NCBI GenBank assembly: GCA_024699855.1
Contig: JAMPIQ010000003.1
Span: 3,658,001-3,722,000, forward strand
Reading direction: 5' to 3'
DNA from: Aphelenchoides besseyi
Lineage: Eukaryota; Nematoda; Chromadorea; Rhabditida; Aphelenchoididae
Length of the DNA: 64,000 bases
In this document: positions 45,601 to 54,446 of the stretch, piece by piece
Layout of the letters: every line of letters starts with the position of its first letter
Numbering within the stretch: position 1 is the first letter of the stretch
Notes under the pieces: model-generated
Database searches by the model: none
Seen by the model: the letters and a program-made list of their open reading frames with translations, nothing else
Told to the model about the DNA's origin: nothing
Program-made: the position numbers and the translations under genes

Positions 45601-46447
45601 GCAAAACAGCGATTGAATAATGAGGTAAAATGACGCAAACTCCAGGAAACAAAATGATTTTCAGCCAAAAGAAAACACCGCAAAGAAATTGAAGTTGTTC
45701 AAAGATTGCTGTCAACTATATGAATTGGTTATGTGCAAATGGCTTCGTCAAAGAAGCACAGGTCCGGCGTCCTACTATCAACTTCAACGACGTTTCACAA
45801 TTTCGAATGCACTCATGTGTGCTGTTGGTTTCACGGTCGGTCTTGGCGATCGGCATACGGGCAACGTATTGATCAACCAAAACACCGCAGAAATAATGCA
45901 CGTAGATTTCGCTCTCTTATTCAATGCGGGCGAGAATCTTCCAATTCCAGAAGTAATAGTCAACAGAATGGAATGCGCATTCACATGATTGATTTCAGAT
46001 GGTTCCGTTTCGTTTGACACGCAACATTATCGATGGTTTCGGTGCAATGGGTATTGAAGGTCGATTTCGGTTCACGATGGAGAGATCTATGAGATTCATT
46101 CAGTCGGAAAAAGGCGCAATTTTGATCTTCTTGAAAAGCTATTTGAACGATCCGCTACTGAAGTGGAGAGCACGTGAAGAAAGTGGACCCTACGAAATCA
46201 CTCACAAAATTGAAACAATCGAGAATCGATTGAACGGATACATTCACTCGATTAAGTACCCAAAAACCGGGCCGTTTTCAGAACGTGAATTAGTCGCTAA
46301 GTTGATCGAAACTGCAATGGACGAAGAAGTTTTGGCAAAAATGTAAGTTTCGATTGGAATTTCAAAATTTTCGAAACTGCAGTGCTCATTGAACCTGATG
46401 GTTAATCATTCGTTTTCAGGTACATTGGATGGTCGTCGTACGTCTGA
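39654..46447 (+). CDS. ATR: ATR checkpoint kinase (PI3K-like protein kinase)
   Basis: ATR senses single-stranded DNA at stalled forks and phosphorylates checkpoint targets with its partner ATRIP. About thirty exons run from ATG 39654 to TGA 46445-46447. The N-terminal two thirds are helical-repeat (HEAT-like) sequence, and FAT-domain-like segments follow. The kinase domain is unmistakable: PKRLETRGSDGKIYSILCKP with the phosphate loop, CKPDDDLRKDA, GIIEWVPGL, the catalytic loop GLGDRHTGNVLI (near 45840), the metal-binding VDFALLF, and a PFRLTRNIIDGFG activation segment. The FATC tail ends MYIGWSSYV, split by the last intron (46345-46420). Where human ATR has VDFN, this has VDFA. The estimated protein is about 1900-2000 residues, shorter than the 2644 of human ATR. 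ATM and DNA-PKcs fit less well. Confidence 0.9.
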
Positions 46448-47074
46448 CATTAGTTCAATGGTCTCACACTTGTTTTTGTTGTTAACAGTGTAAATTATTT
46501 TTCGCAAAAAATGACTTTCAAGTACCTTATTTGAGTTCTCATACGGTAAATTTGAACCAAATTCGTTGTTTGCATTAACACGAACATCGATCTGATTTCT
46601 GACCCTTTGGGTGGGGTGTAGAGTGCTGTTATTTTGACGATCAGATAAAACCGACGATCGACTGTAAACCGCGCGAGTTTTCGTGCACTTGATGAACCAA
46701 AATAGTTGAGATGAAATCGATGTGCAGAGTGCTTTTGTGGTCCGATTGAGCGTCATTGGATGCCAATCGCTCACTCCTTATCTGTCACAGCAATGCGCAA
46801 ATTGATTACTCGCCGAAGAATTTTTCTTTTACGTGCGATCGATTAATGACAGCGGTCCTGCGCGATGTTTCCAGTCGTGCAATCAAGGGAAAGGCGTGTG
46901 TTAAGCGAAGGGGCGGAAATTTCAATGCGCTCGCCAAACTGCACAAATAGCGCGGTTGAGGTCGTTGGAATTCAGTTGTCGATCCCCGAACCCCATTAGG
47001 TCGGTTATCTTCAAGTGCTCTCCTCGTTTCTACCGTAACTCCCCGACTAGCTCTTCAAACTCGAAGCTTCAAAA
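46448..47074. other. Intergenic
   Basis: No gene supported. Short frames on both strands lack starts, splice sites or recognisable composition. The stretch just before 47075 is CT-rich and may be a promoter or 5' UTR. Confidence 0.4.
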
Positions 47075-47327
47075 ATGATGTACTTTTGGCCCGCCGATCA
47101 ATCCAAAGCCCGAATGGATGTTTCCATCTCCACATCGCATTTGTCTTTGGATAAGCAATCAATCGGTTCATCAAAAAGCAGCGGTTCGGTAAGTCTCCAT
47201 TTGATTGATATCAACTGATCTCCTAATTCAGAGTGGATTCGAACGTGCTGTAGAGAAATTGCGACCAAAACGTGTTCTCGAAGCAATCAGACGCCGCAAA
47301 AATCCGTCTGTTCTTCCAGTCCATTGA
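47075..47327 (+). CDS. Small Ser-rich then basic protein, unrecognised
   Basis: Exons 47075-47188 and 47232-47327 join across a 43-base intron to 69 residues. Residues 1-38 are polar and Ser-rich (DVSISTSHLSLDKQS). Residues 39-69 are basic and helical (FERAVEKLRPKRVLEAIRRR). No hydrophobic segment. It is the first of a series of short plus-strand genes up to 53.1 kb. Confidence 0.5.
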
Positions 47328-47337
47328 ATTCAATGTG

Positions 47338-48356
47338 ATGAACTCGTTGTACATTATTTTTTTGCATAGTTGGTCTCTTCAATACGCACTCATTTGTGCA
47401 CGGACGTCGTCGAAAGTCTCGATATTAAGCTCCAACTGACAGCCGCTAATTCAGCGTGACAATCGATCTACACGATTCCAGTTCGATTCTCGTGTTTACA
47501 CTCTCCGACTCGACTGCCATTGCATTCACGATTTCGTCGACACGAGAAACCGAACTGTTTCCCCTTCAAAACTATTTTGCCGTTCACTTGTCATTTTCTT
47601 CTCATCATTTCATTGTTAATACGAAGAAAAGCAGCCATATGAGCTCGACAGGTTTACAACGTTAAATAAACTCATACCGTGAATTGACTGTGTAATTACT
47701 GAACGAAACTAATTTGGAGAATCGACTAGAAGTGCAAGAAGACACTTGTTTTTTTACGCTTCAAACTCATGACCGATTCACATGCTCATTGCATGCGAGC
47801 TCATCTTCGGACGATTACAACGTTCTGACTACCGTTCTAATAGCTGACAAACACGTCGGGTCGATTCTCGTGACTTTAAACGGCGACAACAGTTTGTCAA
47901 CCTTCGACTTTGTTCTTCTGGGCACTAGAAACCAATCAATGAAGCTGATAACAAGAAGAGAACAAACGGTCCATAGTTCAACTTGCAAATTCTGATCGTC
48001 TATGGAATTCATGCAATTCGCAATGACAATTAACGTCGGCGAGATGATTTCATAACCAAAAATCGATGTTCTGCTCTTTATCGATTGAGAGAAACGTTTT
48101 TGTTGACAACAGGTTTTTTGTTGATGGAACAATGAAAACCCGAGTTGTTCGTTTTAATCATACGAAGACGGCAAATACCGAACTAATTCACCAAAAACTC
48201 TCGACCATTACAATCGAACACCCAAACGATTATGTTGAAACTGAAACTTTTTGTTTGACGTCGATGGTCTTTCCTACTTTTTGTTCGTCATCGTTCTTTG
48301 TACATGACTCACGTGCTGTGTGGGGTTTGAAGTTCCGCCCTGTCACTCCTGATTAA
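47338..48356 (+). CDS. Unrecognised multi-exon gene
   Basis: Three plus-strand coding blocks have good codon use and beta-rich sequence: about 47370-47660 (LVFTLSDSTAIAFTISSTRE), about 47714-47960 (SILVTLNGDNSLSTFDFVLL) and about 48114-48356 (ending AVWGLKFRPVTPD). They probably belong to one gene, but the junctions near 47455, 47665 and 48000 are unresolved and the start is not known. The repeated beta-strand pattern might be a propeller or beta-sandwich. No family is recognised. Confidence 0.35.
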
Positions 48357-48487
48357 ATAAACGATGCCCATCAACTGTCTTCTCATTTTATTCAAAAACC
48401 ATCACATCGTCGGTTATCCGAAGAGTTGTATCGGTTTCTCTGTCGTTCGTTGTTGTTTACTCTAAACGAACGCTCTCTCACATCGAA

Positions 48488-48778
48488 ATGGAAACAACAA
48501 CAACATCTACGAGCATGTCGGGTCATCAGTTTAAGGTAAACAAGTCGACCGCGTGAAGCGGCGTTTTGTTATCGAGTTTCTGAAGGTGTTTTTCTTAGAT
48601 TTCAAATCTTTTGCCGCACACTCAATCGTCGAACTTCGCATCGAACGGCCTTCTGATTGCGGGAAGTGTGATGGTTTGTGTTGGTATGGTCAATTCGTTG
48701 CGACGAAGCCCGAGCTCACTAAATCGATTTTGTCATTCGCGATACAATTGTCGAACACGTGGACCAGCAACCGTCTAA
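48488..48778 (+). CDS. Small single-helix membrane protein A
   Basis: Exons 48488-48535 and 48599-48778 give 75 residues. The N-terminus is Thr/Ser-rich (METTTTSTSMSGHQFK). A hydrophobic stretch (LLIAGSVMVCVGMV) is followed by a Ser/Arg-rich basic tail. The arrangement resembles the next genes, in which one helix sits close to a basic C-terminus. The 3' end is less certain, because a donor-like GTATGG inside exon 2 could shorten or extend it. Confidence 0.45.
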
Positions 48779-48935
48779 AGATCCTCAAATCGATTCTCTG
48801 TGTCAAACAAAATGTTTTACATTCCTCAATTGTGCCGTTCGAATTGATGCTCAAATTTCCATTAAATAAATTGAATATCGTGAATCGTTGCTGTCTTCTA
48901 ATTTTCACGAGTTTGCAGCTAAACGAAGAATTGAA

Positions 48936-49204
48936 ATGGCCGACAAGCACAACGCATCTCTCCAAAATGTTCCACAAGCGAAGGCCGACGGTACGCCGGT
49001 TTCCAAAGGCGCCGATAAGCCGCTTCCAGATCCGGTAAGCTTCCTAACCATCTCATAAAGTCAATGATTGTTGTTGTTTTCCAGTCGCTTCCGAAACTCG
49101 CCGCAACCGAGAAGCCGTTTCTTGAGTCTCCAATGAAGATGGGAGGTGCTGTGGCAATTGCTCTTGGCGGACTGTACGTTCTTCGCACTGTCATGCGCAA
49201 ATGA
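48936..49204 (+). CDS. Small tail-anchored-type membrane protein B
   Basis: Exons 48936-49034 and 49085-49204 give 72 residues. The first 50 residues are hydrophilic (MADKHNASLQNVPQ at the start). A short hydrophobic helix (GGAVAIALGGLYVL) lies just before the basic C-terminal RTVMRK. A short moderately hydrophobic C-terminal helix flanked by basic residues is the known signature of mitochondrial outer-membrane tail anchors; the location is inferred. A TTTGCAG acceptor sits 15 bases before the ATG, so a 5' exon or trans-splice leader is likely. AATAAA follows at about 49262. Confidence 0.6.
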
Positions 49205-49822
49205 AACTGCAAATACCTGGAGTTTGTCCAAAAACGTCTTTTGTATCGAATTTAACTGTCCAATAAACGCAAATCGAACTTTCGCTAAATTGTTCTTAGT
49301 TGCATGGCATTGGAAATTACATTGAGCTTATGACTGACATGTGAATTGCATTCTTTCAAATGCGCAATTCAGTGAAACAAAGTCATTGCCGTGATTTTTG
49401 ATCGTCGTTGACCTTTCCAACTGCGTTCTGATTTTATTTCGACATTTTCCATTCAGTTGCAGTTGATCTCTTTGTGTTGGGTCTAAAGATAGCTCTCGAG
49501 TTATCTTTGAATCACAGTGAAATTGACGTAATGGAAAGCGATCTCGGTGTTTAATCTGCAAACGGTGCGCACAGCGAAATAAGAAACCCGATTGTTGATG
49601 TTTCGAAAATCATCGATGAGAAACCCCGATAGTGGGCGGTTTTGTTATTGTTTTCGTTTGTCTCGCAGTTCTCCACTCTCGCGGCCAAAGCGGGTGTTTT
49701 CGTTGTTGCTTGGTAGGTTTTTGAGCAGACGATCTTGGTGTTTGATACGCGTGTTTCTTGACGCTTATAAAGTCCGTTTCCTTGCTTCTTCACTATACAC
49801 TTCTGGTTTCAGTAAACATTAT

Positions 49823-50088
49823 ATGATCAACATGAACTTTGAAGGAAAGCAAGCACCTTCAGGAAAGGATGAGGTCTTTTAACTTCCGAGTTATTTTATA
49901 TTCATTGTTTTTCTTCAGGTTGGAGCACCGCGACAATCAGAAAGCGACAAGAATTCTGCTTGGCAACAACAAGATCCTACAACTCAGCAGGCAAGTTCTC
50001 GAGTTTTCGTATCTCTTACTTGACCATTCGATTTTAGGCTGCAAAATCGGACGAGCACAAACAAATTCCGTACGCTGGTAACGAGTAA
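49823..50088 (+). CDS. Small soluble relative C of the tail-anchored proteins
   Basis: Exons 49823-49873, 49919-49990 and 50038-50088 give 57 residues. The second exon (VGAPRQSESDKNSAWQQQ) closely resembles VGLPRPIGSTDDSNKAWQNQ of the gene at 50.6 kb, and both continue with a Gln-Gln then Ser-Asp pattern. The second intron appears to have a GC donor (CAG|GCAAGT). Unlike its relatives, the frame stops before any membrane helix, at TAA 50086-50088. It could be truncated, or a further exon could follow if an internal GTAACG donor at 50079 is used. Confidence 0.55.
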
Positions 50089-50643
50089 AGGACGATGAAG
50101 ACGTTGCTCAAATCGGATCTTTTCGCTATGCTAATCAGTTACTGTTCTTTGTTGTAAGCGTCATTGTTTTCATCACTTTATTTTCCACAGTCTCTGTAAA
50201 ATAAACTCAACAGCTTCAATTTCATTGCGCACTTCAGAGTTTTTGTTCCAAAAACTTGCTTTTAAGTTTGAACACTAAACTTCACAAAGGCCTTACACTC
50301 CTTAAGCACAACTGGTATTAAGTGCAATAACAGAATCCAGTCACTTGTTTGCTTGAACAAAAATCAATACGCTGTAAACAAGCGGGGAACTCTGAAGCTG
50401 CAAAAGCTAGTTCTCCGTTGGGGTTGGCAGAGTGCGGAGACACAAAGTGTGGTGCGTACTCGATTGTTTACAAGCTTTTCGGCTGGATGGCCAAGAACTA
50501 AGATCGAGCGAAAACAAGTTCAATTATTTTGGGTTGTCAATTTGCAATGAACGGTCGTTTTGTTTTTGCTCTGTTTCAACGTGTTTTCACGTTCTACTTT
50601 GATTTTTTGGTTTTTTTCAGCAGTCATCGTATCAGTTTTTAAA

Positions 50644-51160
50644 ATGGTTAAGAGTCAAAGCCCAGCCACTTACGATGAAATATGAATCGAGCTGTCAAAT
50701 TTGTCTAAAATTTGATTTTAGGTTGGATTACCACGTCCGATCGGTTCGACCGATGATTCAAACAAGGCATGGCAAAATCAATCAAAAACGTTCCAACAAG
50801 CAGAATCTGATCGTGTGAAGAGCGAAAAAGAGGTCAGTAATCGATATGTTTTACTGTTGATTTGCTTGCTTTCAGGTGCCGTTTGAACAAGGTGAGTGTA
50901 TAGAGACACCTGTGAATGAGATTCAAATATCTACCACTTAATAAGAAACCCTGTACAACTGAAGTTTCATTGTTGTTTTGCAGGTCCCAAAGTTCTTGGG
51001 ACAAAAACTGGAACTCGTGAGACTCAAAAAGGTCTCTTCGACAAACCGCTTCTTTGGGGTGCTGGTCTAGGCGGATTGGGTGTTCTCTACATGGGTAAGT
51101 TGCATTCTGATTCATTGGTTTGCAATCGAAATTCCAGTTCTCAAGAGCGTTCGAAAGTAG
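50644..51160 (+). CDS. Small tail-anchored-type membrane protein D
   Basis: Exons 50644-50646 (the ATG only), 50722-50832, 50876-50891 (a 16-base microexon), 50984-51094 and 51138-51160 join in frame to 87 residues. The N-terminal half is polar and related to protein C. The C-terminus has a short hydrophobic helix (LLWGAGLGGLGVLYMVL) followed by KSVRK and the stop, as in protein B (basic RTVMRK end). This fits a mitochondrial outer-membrane tail anchor, by inference. The first exon is the weakest part, because its donor is GTTAAG; another upstream exon may supply the start. Confidence 0.55.
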
Positions 51161-51737
51161 TGCCATGAAGTCGAGAGGTGCTCCACGAATTACTAGGTCG
51201 ACTTCTTTTTCTCGTCTTTTTGTAGAACATAAAAATTTGTGATGTACATTGACTCTCCATTAAGAACATCATTTTGTTGTAATCTCTTTTTTTGTGTAGT
51301 TGAGATTGTGAAAACGAGAAGTAATAAATAAGAGTAAAATTACAATGGAAACAGATCATAAATCGAAAATCAACGAGTACGAAAGAATAAACCGATTGGG
51401 ACCTAAACTCAGTGAACGAGCAATTACGTGCATATAGACAGATTTTTCCTCGTTGAACACAAAGTACGAGACCAATTCAAACTGCATATAAACGTTACCC
51501 ACGTTCTTCGATGACGTTTATCTGTGAACAACGGAGATTTCTAAAGTCTATCCATGTAACTTACAATAGCATTCAGCTTTCGATTCGTTCCTTTTCTTCA
51601 ACTCCAGTGTATTTTCTTTCCCGATCTGTTCGTTGAATTCCGAGTGGAATTCCTTTTCGAGGTCAAATTTTTGTGTTTTGCACCTCCACCGTTCGTCTGT
51701 TTACCATTCAGTTAGGTCGTTCGCTTACCGAACACAA
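51161..51737. other. Intergenic with probable promoter of the next gene
   Basis: AATAAA at about 51325 belongs to the preceding gene. No coding stretch is supported. Confidence 0.4.
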
Positions 51738-52294
51738 ATGTTGAAAGCACCGATTCTTCTTCGGGCTTTTCGTCCTACGTCTATCAAATGCTACAGTTCA
51801 AACGCCACGTCTTCGGGTACAGAAAAGCAACCTGAGGTTCGGCTCGTATCTTCCATCCATTTTATCTTTTGAGTTCTTAGGAGATTCGCGAACGTCCCCT
51901 CTATGCAACTCGACAAAACTTCGAGAAGCAAAAACTCGTTGAACGTTACGGCCGTTCTGCAACCGAAGACAGCGGCGTAAAAGTAACAAAATTTCAACGT
52001 CGAATGTTGGTCCTCACCGGTTTGTACAAACACTCCAAAAATATTCCCGAATATGTGCCGTAAGTTCTTTCAACGTTGAAGAAGAGGTAGTTGATTTCAG
52101 TTATGCGACAATGAATCGTCTTCATGATCGATCTCGAGTTGTTTTCATTGTGGTCGGCTGTTTAGTGAGTTCGAAGATATTACTCATTGTTTTGTATCAA
52201 AATTCAGGTCTTTTTTACAATCTTTTTTACGTTTGAGTTGGGAACATCGCGTGCCGTTTACCGTGATCGTGTCAGTCAACGTTCATCCAACTGA
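51738..52294 (+). CDS. FAM162/UPF0389-family mitochondrial membrane protein
   Basis: Exons 51738-51836, 51881-52059, 52101-52164 and 52208-52294 give 142 residues. The first 25 residues (MLKAPILLRAFRPTSIK) form a mitochondrial presequence: Arg, Lys and hydrophobic residues, no acids. The core follows the FAM162/UPF0389 pattern: a TKFQRRMLVLTGLYK block, IPEYVPYATMN, then one membrane helix (VVFIVVGCLVFFTIFFTF) and a short charged tail. In mammals FAM162A is a hypoxia-induced mitochondrial protein linked to cell death; the role here is unknown. The start is the first ATG, and the presequence supports it. Confidence 0.75.
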
Positions 52295-52549
52295 AATGGA
52301 TGGTGAGTTCGAACAAGTCGACGAAAAGAAGTTCGAGTTTTCAGACATATTCAAGTTCGATCGTTTAGTTAGTTTAGGGTTTTTTATGCGCGTGTATAGA
52401 ACATGAAAAATAAACAAATTCTATTGAACTGCTCGCGACTATTCGTGTCCTATTCGCTTACATCGGCTCAACTTCTGAAGTTGGGTTTCTTGTTATTCGC
52501 TCTAATCAAATTTACAGATTTTTTGACAGATTGTACGTCCAATACAAAC

Positions 52550-53071
52550 ATGAGCAGCTTACGACTCTTCCTGTTGAAAGCTGCTGGACTTCGAGTCGCT
52601 TATGCAGACGAACATAAGAAATCGAATGTAGGTGGTTTTCTTTTGAATTGTCCTGATTATTGTTTTTAGGAACATGAAGTTGAAACTGACAAACACAGTG
52701 AATTTCACAAGCAGAACGTTCGTTACTCAGGAATTCCGGCTTTTCCTTCCGACATCGGTTATCATGGAGGAAAAGATGTGAGCGGTAAGAAACAATCTGG
52801 AGTTGCATCCAATGTTCTCGGAAATCCATTCGTTGTGATTGGAATGGGTTTAACTACAATCGCTTTGCTTGGAATGCTTCGAAAAAGCTTTTTGGGCGAC
52901 AAAGCTGGAGCCCAAAAATACATGCGATATCGAATCATGGCTCAATTCTTTACAGTTACTGCTTTGGTAAGTGAAGCTACTTCCATTTAATTAGCTACGA
53001 TGACGTTTTAGGTTGCTGGTGTTACGTTCTTTGGTGCGACCTACGACAAAACAAATAAGGATGCTGCTTAG
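52550..53071 (+). CDS. HIG1-domain protein of mitochondria
   Basis: HIG1-domain proteins (HIGD1/2, yeast Rcf1) sit in the inner mitochondrial membrane and aid respiratory supercomplex assembly and hypoxia tolerance. Exons 52550-52627, 52670-52966 and 53012-53071 give 144 residues. Residues 1-18 look like a presequence (SSLRLFLLKAAGLRVAY). A polar, His-rich region precedes the HIG1 domain (about 77-135): NPFVVIGMGLTTIALLGML as helix 1, the loop with RYRIMAQ (the R-x-R-x-x-A-Q signature), and a second helix. The order and spacing match the family. The N-terminal extension is longer than in HIGD1A and closer to Rcf1/HIGD2 types. Confidence 0.85.
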
Positions 53072-53679
53072 TTGAATCCAGAAGTCTCATTATGATCCTC
53101 GTTTAGTCTCAAAAACGGTTTAGATTCTCTACGATAAACTCGTTCCTTTTAGTTGTTTGTATTCACTTTAATTTCATGTATTTTCAATTAGTGATCTTGT
53201 TTGTTTGTTTGCTGATGAGTCAATACGGTGGAGAAGGAATAAAAGGTTAATTTTTATCGAGAACTGAACGTCTACGAGAATCAGGGTTTGCAGCAGCCCA
53301 ATACTTATTTCATTTTGCTGCGTGGATTAAGTTGCTGGGATATAAAGAGTTTGTCCTCGTGGCGGAGATTAATTTCGTGCAGAAAACGTGCGAAGTGCGT
53401 GTACTCCGTTGGGCATATGACCGTTTGTGGTTTGCTAACGGATTCAGTTCCGTGCTTCCAATTGGCCGTCAGATCGCTGATTCGCCTCTGAAATGTTCGC
53501 ATTAATCGTGATTATAACTCTGATTTTCGTCCAATTGTTTTGAAATTCTATTGACATTTATGTTCTCGTTTCCCTACTATCTTATCGTCAACACCATGAG
53601 CGGACACACAAATTGTCGAGAGTTTTTGCGTCCTGCTTCATTTCTTGTGTTTATTTCAGAGTAAACTTCTGATTCAACG
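53072..53679. other. Intergenic
   Basis: AATAAAAGG at about 53240 closes the HIG1 gene. A frame at 53288-53491 on the plus strand and its antisense are unsupported. A TTTCAG near 53655 may be the 5' UTR or trans-splice acceptor for the p23 gene. Confidence 0.4.
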
Positions 53680-54263
53680 ATGAGCTCAAACAACGTCGCT
53701 AAACGCAATCCAATCGTTTTGTGGGCCCAACGTCATAAGTATATCTACTTAACCATCGAAGTCGAAGATATGAAAATCGAGGAGCTGAAATGCGATGAAA
53801 ACAAATTCGTTTTGAAAGGTACCCGTAAGGACGATCGTTACGATGTTGAATTGGAGTTGTACGGCAATGTGAAGTGGGACGAACATACGAAGGCGAACTC
53901 CTCTCGTCACGTTGAGCTTGTAATTCCGAAAGCCAAAGAGGAGTGGTGGCCTCGACTTCTAAAAGCTTCGGGCAAAGTTGCTTGGATTAAGGTCGGTTCC
54001 TGTTTTTCGAACGCTTTTTATTTCTTGTGTTTCAGGTCAATTTTGACAAATGGGTCGACGAAGATGATGCAATTGAAGAGAATGCGTTATCAATGGACGT
54101 TAATCCGTTCATGGAGCACATGGATTTCAGTTCGATGATGGGCAGTCATGCTAACGATCCGCTTTTGGCTAATGAGGAAGAAAATGCGTCTTCGGACGAG
54201 GAACCGGAAGCTACTTCGGATCAAGTGCCCAGTACGTCGGGAGAAGACAACACCGAGCACTAA
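53680..54263 (+). CDS. p23-type Hsp90 co-chaperone
   Basis: p23/Sba1 binds the ATP-bound, closed state of Hsp90 and stabilises client complexes in the cytosol. Exons 53680-53991 and 54036-54263 give 179 residues. A CS domain covers about residues 10-115: PIVLWAQRHKYIYLTIEV at the start and the family signature WWPRLLKASGKVAWIKVNFD near the end. The C-terminus is long, acidic and disordered (EDDAIEENA to SDEEPEATSDQ), as in p23, and contains a Met-rich MDFSSMMG motif like that of vertebrate p23. The start is the only ATG before the domain. Confidence 0.9.
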
Positions 54264-54446
54264 ACTCCTCGACAATCCCGATCTCCAACAGCATTCCGCT
54301 AAACCTCAAAAAATTTTTCCTGTTTCACTTCCGAGTTGATGTTTTCACTCTATTGTTTTATTCTCTTCATCCAGATGTTGTTAAGTTATTTGTCGGTCTT
54401 CGATAAACTGTTATATTCGTATTTCTTTCAATCACAAAACAATGAC

